A stretch of 64,000 bases of DNA from Cyanobacteriota bacterium erpe_2018_sw_21hr_WHONDRS-SW48-000092_B_bin.40 (lineage in GTDB: Bacteria; Cyanobacteriota; Vampirovibrionia; Obscuribacterales; Obscuribacteraceae). The position numbers and the translations under genes were made by a program. The first letter of the stretch is position 1. Every line of letters begins with the position of its first letter. The notes under the pieces were generated by a model that did no database searches, was not told the origin of the DNA, and saw nothing but the letters and a program-made list of their open reading frames with translations. This document shows, piece after piece, positions 17,809-25,743 of the stretch. Where the stretch lies: contig JAUPUU010000297.1 of NCBI GenBank assembly GCA_030917395.1, positions 1-64,000 of the forward strand, in the 5' to 3' direction.

Positions 17809-19047
17809 TCAGGTGCCATCGCAAAGATTAATCGCAATCGGATTAGTGCTGCTATCAGATACGGTCACCTTAATCGGGGTGCCACGTAGCACACTAATTA
17901 ACTCATTTCCCGCTAAACGCCGCCTCCAGCCGAAGGTCAAGGCGTTTTGTCCTTCATCCCCCGTCATGTTGTCGTTTTCCTGATGGTTAGCCTCAGGGAT
18001 GTCACGACCGATTTTAACTAGCCCTTGCAGTTCGTCCCGCGTGGCAATTAGTTCTGGCGCTATTTCTAGATCAAGGGCCCTGATTTTGAGAACGGTATAA
18101 AGCACATCAGCAATAAGTACATCTGCTTTTGATGGGGCCCTGCCGGATGGCCATTGCGGGCAATCTTTGTCGGCAATTTGATTGGCATCTTCAATTACTT
18201 TTACAACTTTTCTGCCCCAGTGGGAGAGTTGATCCGAACGAATACCGCGAATGCGTTGAATGTCTTCAATAGACGAAGGCGGCTTCTTGGCTAGTTCGAG
18301 CATAATATTGTCATTAATAACTGAGCGAGCCGGTCTATCAGTGCGTTTAGCCTCAGCTTCGCGCCACAAACAAACTGCTTGCAAGACAGCAAGCTTGCGA
18401 CGATTGAGACCCTGAGCCCCTTTTACTCTTAAAAATTCGCGACCGCTTTCTTTTATGTAGTAGCTATCTTGCTCGTAGTGCTTACATTCTTCAATTACCC
18501 ATTCAAGGCGCTTGCGGTTTGTCAGTTCGCTTTGCAGTTTTTGGTAAAGCGGAATAAGGTGCAAAGCGTCATCGATAGCGTATTCAATTTGTGAGCGGCT
18601 CAGCGGCCTGGCTTGCCAGTCTGTAAACGATTCGGTTTTAGAGAGGTTGAGATCAAACAGAGCTGCCAAAAGCTTGCCATAACCAGCTGGATAGCCGAGA
18701 CCAAGAAAACCAGCTGCTATCTGGGTGTCGAAAATATTTTTTGGTATCAAACCAGAACGCTGAAAAATGATCATCAAATCTTGCGATGCGGCATGCAAGA
18801 CTTTGACTATTCGGCCGTCGGCAACGGTCTTCCAGAGTATCTGGAGGTCTTTTAGCTCAATTGGATCAACGAGAAAGACTTTGTCCTGAACAGCTATTTG
18901 CACAAGACAAATAATGGGAAAGTATGTGCGCTCTGGGATGAACTCGAGATCTAGACCGAACACACCAGCTTCTTCAATCAAGGCGACAACTTCTGCTAGC
19001 TCTTTTGGGTCGGTAATTAATGAACTATTGGTTCTAGGGCTTTCCAT
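17809..19047 (-). CDS. rnd: Ribonuclease D
   Basis: A 412-residue 3'-5' exoribonuclease of tRNA and small RNA maturation. The DEDDy site is visible as Asp33 and Glu35 (GLDLEF), Asp90 (AASQDLM), Tyr156 and Asp160 (IEYAIDDAL). One HRDC domain follows around residues 215-290 (NRRKLAVLQAVCLWREAEA to IRGIRSDQLSHWGR). It starts 3 bp after the inositol-phosphatase-like gene, so both are in the operon that begins with the YbjN-like gene. Confidence 0.92.
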   Translation of the reverse strand: MESPRTNSSLITDPKELAEVVALIEEAGVFGLDLEFIPERTYFPIICLVQIAVQDKVFLVDPIELKDLQILWKTVADGRIVKVLHAASQDLMIIFQRSGLIPKNIFDTQIAAGFLGLGYPAGYGKLLAALFDLNLSKTESFTDWQARPLSRSQIEYAIDDALHLIPLYQKLQSELTNRKRLEWVIEECKHYEQDSYYIKESGREFLRVKGAQGLNRRKLAVLQAVCLWREAEAKRTDRPARSVINDNIMLELAKKPPSSIEDIQRIRGIRSDQLSHWGRKVVKVIEDANQIADKDCPQWPSGRAPSKADVLIADVLYTVLKIRALDLEIAPELIATRDELQGLVKIGRDIPEANHQENDNMTGDEGQNALTFGWRRRLAGNELISVLRGTPIKVTVSDSSTNPIAINLCDGT

Positions 19048-19050
19048 TGA

Positions 19051-19908
19051 TTACGTTTTCCTTCTTAAATGATTGCGGCACCAAGCCAGTGAACCCGGTC
19101 GCCCCATAATTATGCTGGTGTTGTGCAGCAAATCGGGCAGCGGAAAGAGCAGTTGGTCAAATTCCATACCACCAACTTCAAGCCCAGCTCCCAGTGCAAT
19201 TGCGGCGGGTCCCGCCGTATCCCAAGTCTTTAGCTTACAGGAGAGATGGGCAAAGACATCAGCTTCTTTCTCAAGTATGCGCGCCACTTTGAGACCAATG
19301 CTGCCGACCTTTACCAGGTCGACCACTGCCAACGTGTCGATCCAGTAATGTTTTTTGCGGTCGCGCGAACCCATGGCTAGACGTGCTCTAGCTGTGGGAT
19401 CGATAGCTGCCAAATTCTCGATGCGTTCGACTTGCTTGCCGCAGCGTTTGAAAGCGCCAAAGCCTGGCCCACCGTAATAGAGAACGTTTGAATGTGGCTC
19501 ATAGACCCAGCCAAAGACCGCATGCATGTCAACTATTAAGCCGATCATTACACAGTATTGACCGTCTCCCATAATGTAATTTTGTGTGCCATCAATTGGA
19601 TCAATCATCCACACTCGGGTCTGGGCCGACGAATTTTTAAGCGACAGTATATGCTCATCGTCTTCTTCTGAAATGACGCAGTCATCAGGGAAGCGCTCTT
19701 TCAGAGTGGTAGTGATCAGCTTAGACAGTGCCCGATCGGCACCAGTGACCTTGTCATCCAAGCTTGTTTTGTGCGAAATATCGACGCCCTCGCGCATGGC
19801 CATCGCCAGCTCGCCGGCCTGTTGGGCTAAGCGACCAATGATTTCGATATCCTCGTTGGAGAGATGAGCAAAGGTCAAAAGTCTAGCCGGAGTACATTTG
19901 GCACCCAA
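19051..19908 (-). CDS. Inositol monophosphatase family protein (SuhB/CysQ-like)
   Basis: The 285-residue Mg-dependent phosphatase shows SEEDDEH (residues 80-86), WMIDPIDGTQNY (100-111, with Asp103 and Asp106) and KTWDTAGP near the C-terminus. These are the three metal-binding motifs of the family. Possible substrates include inositol phosphates, fructose-1,6-bisphosphate and 3'-phosphoadenosine 5'-phosphate; I cannot choose among them. The start is uncertain. The TTG used here overlaps the preceding gene by 26 bp, and another TTG lies 11 codons downstream. It is 3 bp from rnd. Confidence 0.85.
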   Translation of the reverse strand: MGAKCTPARLLTFAHLSNEDIEIIGRLAQQAGELAMAMREGVDISHKTSLDDKVTGADRALSKLITTTLKERFPDDCVISEEDDEHILSLKNSSAQTRVWMIDPIDGTQNYIMGDGQYCVMIGLIVDMHAVFGWVYEPHSNVLYYGGPGFGAFKRCGKQVERIENLAAIDPTARARLAMGSRDRKKHYWIDTLAVVDLVKVGSIGLKVARILEKEADVFAHLSCKLKTWDTAGPAAIALGAGLEVGGMEFDQLLFPLPDLLHNTSIIMGRPGSLAWCRNHLRRKT

Positions 19909-20341
19909 ACTCCTCAGCCAATTTGTTGTCTAGCAAGTCAGCCACATAGGCGACATGCCAAACAAGATCGTCTAATTCTTCTTGAACTAAACCAAAGGTT
20001 GGTCTTTGTGCCACTACAAGGGCGAGATCTTCGTGGGTAGAAATGGCACAACTAGAAAGAGTGCCGTTGAGATCAAGGAGCCGACGATAGAACTGCTCTA
20101 GATTTTGCTTGGGCAGATGAACCAGTGGTGAGGTCAGACGCAGAATAGCCCCTTGGGGGCCGTCTTGGACAAAAATGAAGATCTTGGCACTGCCTTCCAT
20201 CAACCACCAGCCCAGACCGCTGGCATCACTGAGCATGTGATCGGCCGGATTTAGTCCACGTCTTTGAAAATAGGCATCTACCATTGCTTTCGCTTCTAGT
20301 GAAAGTCCATGGCTGACTTTTTGTGCACCAAATATTCCCAT
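19883..20341 (-). CDS. YbjN-like protein (type III secretion chaperone fold)
   Basis: The 152-residue protein has the alternating pattern of the YbjN/CesT-like fold: GWWLMEGSAKIFIFVQDG, LRLTSPLVHLP, FYRRLLDLNGTLSSCAI, EDLALVVAQRP and a final helix with VAYVADLLDNKLAEEFG. Members bind partner proteins or act as regulators, and many have no known role. GGAGAAG lies 5 bp before the ATG. The C-terminus overlaps the next gene, indicating one operon with the phosphatase and rnd. The assignment comes from pattern only. Confidence 0.6.
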   Translation of the reverse strand: MGIFGAQKVSHGLSLEAKAMVDAYFQRRGLNPADHMLSDASGLGWWLMEGSAKIFIFVQDGPQGAILRLTSPLVHLPKQNLEQFYRRLLDLNGTLSSCAISTHEDLALVVAQRPTFGLVQEELDDLVWHVAYVADLLDNKLAEEFGCQMYSG

Positions 20342-20551
20342 CAGTTCTTCTCCATGACCTTACTGTTGCAAGTTGCAGTTTGTTGCGAGTTTTTTTTACT
20401 ATTCAGTCACTCAGTATACAAAACAGAGCCTTTCTTCGGCATTATTAAATGCGGTTAATGGCAACTTCCCGCTCTCCGGGCTGCTCGGGGTTGAAGATGT
20501 TGGGCCATGCTAGTATTGTTATCTGGTCAGCCGTTCAGGTGTTATCTACTT

Positions 20552-20623
20552 TCCCGAGTAGCGCAGCGGTAGCGCAGTTGACTGTTAATCAATTGGTCGC
20601 TGGTTCGAATCCAGCCTCGGGAG
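20552..20623 (+). tRNA. tRNA-Asn (GTT)
   Basis: The 72-base cloverleaf has acceptor stem TCCCGAG/CTCGGGA, D arm GCGC...GCGC, anticodon stem GTTGA/TCAAT with loop CTGTTAA (anticodon GTT), and T arm GCTGG-TTCGAAT-CCAGC. The discriminator base is G. No CCA is encoded. A strong terminator begins 8 bp downstream. Confidence 0.95.
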
Positions 20624-20630
20624 TATTAAT

Positions 20631-20659
20631 AAAAGCGGCCCTCATTGAGGGCCGCTTTT
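20631..20659 (+). terminator. Terminator of tRNA-Asn
   Basis: AAAAGCGGCCCTC and GAGGGCCGCTTTT form a perfect 13-bp stem with a 3-nt loop (ATT). T residues end the right arm, so it can act in both directions. It also lies 53 bp past the stop of the small membrane-protein gene on the other strand. Confidence 0.9.
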
Positions 20660-20712
20660 GATTTTCTATTGCTCGTTAATACTTTAGTACGTTAATACTT
20701 TGTCGCTGATAC

Positions 20713-20844
20713 TTATTTCTCTGCGGCGCCTGCTGCTTTCTTCTCTTTCAGAACTTTCATGGCTTTGGCTAGCTTAATAATCACCAAAGGCATGATGATA
20801 ATTCCCGCAAATACAATACCCATCAGAATAAAATTGTCATCCAT
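20713..20844 (-). CDS. Small membrane protein, 43 aa
   Basis: A short frame from ATG (20844) to TAA encodes an acidic start (MDDNF), a single hydrophobic span (ILMGIVFAGIIIMPLVIIK) and a basic tail (KAMKVLKEKK, then Ala-rich). AAGGAG lies 6 bp before the ATG. The layout is that of a single-pass inner-membrane microprotein with its C-terminus inside. Codon use looks like that of the neighbouring genes. It lies downstream of the kinase gene on the same strand, 134 bp beyond the kinase stop. Function is unknown. Confidence 0.7.
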   Translation of the reverse strand: MDDNFILMGIVFAGIIIMPLVIIKLAKAMKVLKEKKAAGAAEK

Positions 20845-20978
20845 GTCGCACTCCTTAGTTTTTAGCGCTTGGTTAAAGTTGAAGGATTACCAAGATACTT
20901 CAGACTTATTATAGTATTGCCCAATGCCTGAGATGAAATAAATCCTTAATTTGTAAGAAGAAATCAGAACATCGGATG

Positions 20979-23192
20979 TCAATCGGGCAAAGTTGTCTTC
21001 CATAAGTCTTCTTTGCAGGGCTCCAGCGAGTCGACTCTCCACTGATGGTCTTCTGAAACCATCTTGGCCATATAGATTTCGCCGTTAGCGAAGAGATACT
21101 TACCATTCAAATAAAAGGTAATCTCTGCATTTTTCAGGACCCCAACCTTGAAGGCTGATGGCTCTATGGCGTCTGGTTTGAAGCTATCTTTAAAGACTGG
21201 ATCTTTGCCGTACTTTTCTTTGAAGCGTTCTGGATCTTCACGTTTTTGGGCACTGACACTGAGGCATTTGTAGGCTAGTTCCAAGGTTGTACTGCCTGGT
21301 GTGCGTGAGCGGAAAACGTTGCTCAAGAAATCTTCTAACTTTTGCCTGGCAGGAGCGACGCTGTTGTCGCAATGTTCTCTAAAGTCACCCTCTTCAATTT
21401 GCAGTGAATTATTTGGACCCTTGTGACCAGATATATGCCAGATGGCACCGGGTTTTTGGTCTGAGCCATCGGCTTGGCCAAGGTGCCCTTCTAGATTGAA
21501 GTCACCAAGCATGACCTTAATGGGTTCTTTGCCCTTGTTAGGCATCAGGTACATTAAACCGGGCAGCTCCTGGCCAGTCTCACTGTCGTGGGTCGCGGCT
21601 CGCAGATAAAGTAATACCCCTTCATAATTTTTGGTCAAAGAGAAGGGATTATCGTTACCCATTTTGTTTGCAGTAATGACCACGCCAGTGATCACACCGG
21701 GCACTACCACAAGGCCAAGAACTATCAAAATCACTTTCTTGTTGAGATATTTGGCGAAGTCGATGTTGAGAGCTTTGCTCTTCTTTTTCTTCTCAACCAG
21801 AGCCGGTTTGCGCACGCCGGTGCTGCGTCCGGTCGAGCGGCCAGCGGCACTGTCTAAGTCAGTCACTCTTCCAGTACTACGACCTGTGCTTCTACCTGTG
21901 CTGCGGCCGGTACTTCTTCCCGTGCTGCGATTTTCGTCTCTGCTGCTCGAGCTAGGAGCGCTTGAGCTAGTCTTCCTCCCGCTCTTCGTGCTTGAACCCG
22001 GTTTCTTTTGCTGATCTGGTCCGGAGATATATGGCGCGCTAGAGCGATCTTTGCGTTCTGAGGAAGATGGTGGTGGGTCATTGCCAAAGAGACCACCGGA
22101 GAGATCGAAATCCTCAAGTTCAACTGGAGAGCTATCGCTTTGCGGATTGGGATTGAATCCCATAGAGGGCGGGGCGCTGATCAAGCTCGGTATACTGCCT
22201 GTTTCAAACTGGGTACTGATGCATTGCTCAAGGGCGTCGCGCATCTCTTGCATAGTTTGATAGCGCTGCTCGGGCTTCTTCGCTAGAGCTTTAAAGGCAA
22301 TCCGTTCAAGCTGCTCTGGTATTCGCAAATCGGGCCGAACTTTATTGAACGGCTCAGGCATTTGTGAGACGTGCATTTTCATGGTGGCATATATGGTGTC
22401 GCCCATTAAGGGTGGGAAACCGGTTAGAGTTTCATATAGAACTGCACCCATAGAATAGATATCGGAGCGGCTATCGAGATTGAGGCCAAGGCATTGTTCC
22501 GGGCTCATATAAATTGGGCTGCCGAAAATCTCACCTGTCTGAGTAAGGTTTTGTGGAGTTTTCCCTGAAGCCGTGGTCAATTTGGCAATGCCAAAGTCCA
22601 CTACTTTGACGAAATCTCGTCGACCTTCCACTTCAACCAACATGATGTTAGATGACTTTAGATCCCGGTGAATAACCCCTTTTTGATGGGCATGCTCCAA
22701 AGCTTCAGTGGCCGAAATGAAAATGGGAATGGCCCGCTGATAGGCAATATAGTTCTCTGCCTTAACTACGTCGGCGAGACTTTGACCTTCTAAAAAGTCC
22801 ATTACTATATAAGGTTGGCCTGTGGCAACAACCCCGCAGTCGTAAACTGTAATCACATGCGGGTGCTGTAAATGCGACGCCGCCTGGGCCTCTTGCTGAA
22901 AGCGTTTAATGCTCAACTGATCAGTAACGTGCTGAGTCTGCAGCATTTTGATGGCGACCGTGCGATCCATCATTTCGTGCAGACCTTTATAGACAATACT
23001 CATGCCGCCTCGGCCCACTTCAGACAAGACGCGGTAGCGGTCATTAAGAATGGTGCCTAAAAGCTCATCTTTTTGCACAAACATGAGCATGCTCTTGTCA
23101 TGCGGACAAACAGCTTGAGTGGGCGGAAATTCGCGCTTGCAGACAGTGCAGACTTTCTTTTTGGTTGATTGAATGGGATCTTCGAAAGTCAT
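20979..23192 (-). CDS. Membrane Ser/Thr protein kinase with N-terminal zinc-ribbon-like motif
   Basis: The 737-residue protein starts with a possible zinc site (Cys15-x2-Cys18, Cys29, His31). The Hanks-type kinase domain spans about residues 52-325, with GRGGMSIVYKG, catalytic Lys82, HRDLKSSN with Asp177, and DFG at 199-201 followed by GSPIYMSPEQ. All catalytic residues are present. A disordered Ser/Pro region and an RSTG repeat tract (422-459) follow. One membrane span lies at about 486-507, and about 230 residues would be outside the cytoplasm as a possible sensor domain of unknown family. The RSTG tract may be an autophosphorylation or flexible tether region; that is inference. Confidence 0.9.
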   Translation of the reverse strand: MTFEDPIQSTKKKVCTVCKREFPPTQAVCPHDKSMLMFVQKDELLGTILNDRYRVLSEVGRGGMSIVYKGLHEMMDRTVAIKMLQTQHVTDQLSIKRFQQEAQAASHLQHPHVITVYDCGVVATGQPYIVMDFLEGQSLADVVKAENYIAYQRAIPIFISATEALEHAHQKGVIHRDLKSSNIMLVEVEGRRDFVKVVDFGIAKLTTASGKTPQNLTQTGEIFGSPIYMSPEQCLGLNLDSRSDIYSMGAVLYETLTGFPPLMGDTIYATMKMHVSQMPEPFNKVRPDLRIPEQLERIAFKALAKKPEQRYQTMQEMRDALEQCISTQFETGSIPSLISAPPSMGFNPNPQSDSSPVELEDFDLSGGLFGNDPPPSSSERKDRSSAPYISGPDQQKKPGSSTKSGRKTSSSAPSSSSRDENRSTGRSTGRSTGRSTGRSTGRVTDLDSAAGRSTGRSTGVRKPALVEKKKKSKALNIDFAKYLNKKVILIVLGLVVVPGVITGVVITANKMGNDNPFSLTKNYEGVLLYLRAATHDSETGQELPGLMYLMPNKGKEPIKVMLGDFNLEGHLGQADGSDQKPGAIWHISGHKGPNNSLQIEEGDFREHCDNSVAPARQKLEDFLSNVFRSRTPGSTTLELAYKCLSVSAQKREDPERFKEKYGKDPVFKDSFKPDAIEPSAFKVGVLKNAEITFYLNGKYLFANGEIYMAKMVSEDHQWRVDSLEPCKEDLWKTTLPD
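21816..21929 (-). repeat. 12-bp RSTG-coding repeat in the kinase gene
   Basis: The kinase gene encodes five consecutive Arg-Ser-Thr-Gly units, a non-repeat insert (RVTDLDSAA) and two further units. The DNA units are similar but not identical (for example CGT/CGC arginine codons and AGT/AGC serine codons), so the array is older or under codon drift. Confidence 0.85.
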
Positions 23193-23271
23193 AATGCTAT
23201 TTTGGGAAAAGTGATGGTCATGATTTACTCATCCCAATAATAGCAAGGAAGAAATTATCTGGGGCTTATTC

Positions 23272-24564
23272 TCACTTGCATATTGCCACTTTCAAATCTG
23301 AAACAAGTGCTTCTGCTGCCTTTCTGCCCGAAATTAGAGCGCCATTGATTGAGGCATTCTCTCTGAAGTCGCCGCAGGCATAAAGGGCTTTGCCTATCCG
23401 AACAGGCCGTGCTTTCTCCAGCCATGGCGGCGATTGATTAGGCAAGGCATTGGCAATCCGATAACTTTTGAGGTGCTGCCAGCTCTCCACCTGCCCGCCA
23501 AACCATGATTTAGCTTGGCTCATTACATCTTTTATCAGTTGCTTTTCGTAAGATTGGTCGAGCTGGGCTCCACCTGGGCTCTGACCCAGTACAGTCACTG
23601 AAATCAGGTGTTTCCCTGCAGGGGCGTAGGCCTTCGCTACATTTGTCAGGACGGCCAAGTTATTAATCGGTCCCGCTTGATCGGCGCCGTTTAGCACCAG
23701 TACAGGCTCATTTATCGGAGCTACATCTGCTGAAAAGTACAGACAAGTGGCCATATTTGAAGGGGGCGCTTCAACAGCGCTAGTGAGCTTGCTGGCGTTT
23801 GCCCCGTCAGTTGCTAGTACAATGCTGCGGCCGAGAATTGTCTCACCGTTTGTCAGATTTACCTGCGATTTGTCTTGGTCGATACTAGCAACCTGGCAAT
23901 TTAGTCTGATCGAGTCAGGGGGAAGTTCGCATGCAAGTTGCTGAGAAATCTTGCCCATGCCGCCTGCCGGAATCATTACTTGACCCTCGGCCATCATCTT
24001 ATATACGAATTCAAACATGCGACTTGACCCAGACAAAGTATTGTCAAGGGTGATGCCGCCAAAAAAGGGTCTAAAGAAGCGATTGATCATGGTGTCACTG
24101 AAGCCAGCGTCTTTCAGTGACTGCAGGATAGTTTTGTCTGGTTGCGAAAAAATATCTTCAATCGTCGAGGCCATTACTTTTTGCCGTAAATAGGCCACGC
24201 GAAGCTTATCGGCTAGTGAAGCTATATTTGATACCATCATCGACAACAAGCAGGATGGATCTTTAAACGGATCGCTGAGACGGATGAAATGTTTGCCGTC
24301 ATTGATAAGGGCACCCGGCATAAAGGGTTTCAGATCTAGGCTCTTATAATCGAGGGTGGAAGCTGCTTCTGGATAGGCAGTGAGAAGAACTTGGAAGCCG
24401 CGATCAAGAGTATAGCCGTTGACGTAATCGCTGCGGACTCTACCGCCCACGGCGTCTTCTGCTTCGACGATCAAAAACGAAAAACCCTGTTTCGCCAAAT
24501 GTTTAGCGCATGATAATCCAGCTAGGCCAGAACCAACAATAATCGCGTCATAAATTGGCTCCAC
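23272..24564 (-). CDS. FAD-dependent amine oxidase/desaturase-like oxidoreductase
   Basis: The 430-residue flavoprotein starts with the FAD motif VGSGLAGLSCAKHL (residues 10-23), then the amine-oxidase segment EAEDAVGGRVRSD (34-46). The C-terminal FAD segment ALYACGDFRENASINGALISG is near 390-412. The pattern fits the protoporphyrinogen oxidase, monoamine oxidase and phytoene desaturase superfamily; the substrate is not evident. GTG start with AGGGG upstream. It is the last gene of a minus-strand run with a VOC protein and tryptophan 2,3-dioxygenase (gaps 19 and 11 bp), so a role in tryptophan-derived or other aromatic amine metabolism is possible. Confidence 0.8.
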   Translation of the reverse strand: MEPIYDAIIVGSGLAGLSCAKHLAKQGFSFLIVEAEDAVGGRVRSDYVNGYTLDRGFQVLLTAYPEAASTLDYKSLDLKPFMPGALINDGKHFIRLSDPFKDPSCLLSMMVSNIASLADKLRVAYLRQKVMASTIEDIFSQPDKTILQSLKDAGFSDTMINRFFRPFFGGITLDNTLSGSSRMFEFVYKMMAEGQVMIPAGGMGKISQQLACELPPDSIRLNCQVASIDQDKSQVNLTNGETILGRSIVLATDGANASKLTSAVEAPPSNMATCLYFSADVAPINEPVLVLNGADQAGPINNLAVLTNVAKAYAPAGKHLISVTVLGQSPGGAQLDQSYEKQLIKDVMSQAKSWFGGQVESWQHLKSYRIANALPNQSPPWLEKARPVRIGKALYACGDFRENASINGALISGRKAAEALVSDLKVAICK

Positions 24565-24583
24565 TGCTTTCCCCTACTTTTGT

Positions 24584-24889
24584 CTAGTACTCGGCCATTA
24601 TCTCAATTGTGTTGCCGGAAGGATCATCGATATAGATCGAGCGTGTTCCGTCTCTGTGAGTCTTTAGAGGCCCAAACTCTTCTGCTTTGGCGCTAACAAA
24701 AGCGATATGGGCGGGATGTTGTTCTGGGATGACGAAAGCTAGCTTTATATTGCCGAAACGTAAGAAGGCCCAAGTGTCATCCTGATACTCGACTTCGCAT
24801 TTGAAAGTACTTAGATACCAGTCGACAGTGGCTTTGAGTGAGCCTTGGTTTTTGACTGGAATAGCAATGTGATCGATCGGGTCTAACAT
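24584..24889 (-). CDS. VOC (glyoxalase/bleomycin-resistance) family protein
   Basis: A 101-residue metalloenzyme-like protein with one vicinal-oxygen-chelate module pair. It begins DPIDHIAIPVKN (His7 as first metal ligand), has IAFVSAKAEEFGPLKTH in the middle and ends IDDPSGNTIEIM with the usual Glu ligand. I chose the ATG at 24889 because it has AAGG upstream and does not overlap the dioxygenase gene; the longer frame to 24928 begins inside that gene. Activity could be lyase, isomerase or dioxygenase. Confidence 0.75.
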   Translation of the reverse strand: MLDPIDHIAIPVKNQGSLKATVDWYLSTFKCEVEYQDDTWAFLRFGNIKLAFVIPEQHPAHIAFVSAKAEEFGPLKTHRDGTRSIYIDDPSGNTIEIMAEY

Positions 24890-24900
24890 TTGTCTTTGCC

Positions 24901-25740
24901 TTAGGTAAGAGCAGTACGGACACTCCAAAGATCTTGGAAGCAGCGCTTAACTAGAGTAGAGCGCAGATAGGCCACACCCTCACTGCCACCGGTACCGCGC
25001 TTAAATCCAATTATGCGCTCGACCACGGTAACGTGGTGAGTGCGCCAGAGGGCGATCAGTTCATCAATGTCGATGAGGGTTTCAGCTAAGTCATGCAACT
25101 CGCCAAGTTGCTCATCTTGATAGAGGCGACATAGTTCAAGCACTCTGGCTTCGGCTAATTTGCCCTCTTCATCATCTTCACCATCTGCAGGCATTGTCAG
25201 AGTAAAGCCGTTGCGGCGCAGTAGCGCATAAAAACAGTCTTTCAGGCTTGGGGCCTCGAATCTTTTTGTCAATTCAGCAAAGGCAACGCTGTCACTTTTG
25301 AAGTGCATAAGCATTCTTTCTTCCTTGAGTCCGGCCATAAATTCGATTTCACGAAATTGCGATGACTGAAAACCAGAGGCTGGGTTAAGCTTGTGACGGA
25401 AGCCAAGAAAGTCAACGGGCGACATGGTTTCAAGAATGTGAATCTGCTGCACTAGCACACGCATAATGGCCACAGCCCGGCGCATGAAGTGAGTGGCTTT
25501 ACGTACTCGACCTTCAGCCATGAGCTCAACCACAAGGTCAAGCTCGTGAATGATCAATTTGAACCACAGTTCATAAGTCTGGTGGATGATGATGAAGAGC
25601 GGTTCGTCATGGTGAGCTGGTTCCGACTGACAAACTTGCAGGGTTTTAAGCTGCTCGACCATCAGATAACTGTTGTAGTCAAGCGAGCTATGGCCACCAC
25701 TAGTAATGCCACCGTACTGGGCTGTCTGTTTGCTGTCCAT
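24901..25740 (-). CDS. kynA: Tryptophan 2,3-dioxygenase
   Basis: A 279-residue haem enzyme that opens the indole ring of L-tryptophan to N-formylkynurenine. Diagnostic segments are LDYNSYL (residues 19-25), HHDEPLFIIIHQTYELWFK at 44-62 with substrate-site residues, and the C-terminal WRTHHVTVVERIIGFKRGT, which has the proximal haem histidine and substrate-binding residues. Length is typical for bacterial TDO. It lies 3 bp after the metallophosphoesterase-fold gene and 11 bp before the VOC gene. No kynureninase or formamidase gene lies in the window, so the downstream pathway is not visible here. Confidence 0.93.
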   Translation of the reverse strand: MDSKQTAQYGGITSGGHSSLDYNSYLMVEQLKTLQVCQSEPAHHDEPLFIIIHQTYELWFKLIIHELDLVVELMAEGRVRKATHFMRRAVAIMRVLVQQIHILETMSPVDFLGFRHKLNPASGFQSSQFREIEFMAGLKEERMLMHFKSDSVAFAELTKRFEAPSLKDCFYALLRRNGFTLTMPADGEDDEEGKLAEARVLELCRLYQDEQLGELHDLAETLIDIDELIALWRTHHVTVVERIIGFKRGTGGSEGVAYLRSTLVKRCFQDLWSVRTALT

Positions 25741-25743
25741 CTC

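Noticed and set aside
20449..20661. 70-residue frame across tRNA-Asn
   Set aside because: It reads through the tRNA and its terminator. The tRNA structure explains the sequence.
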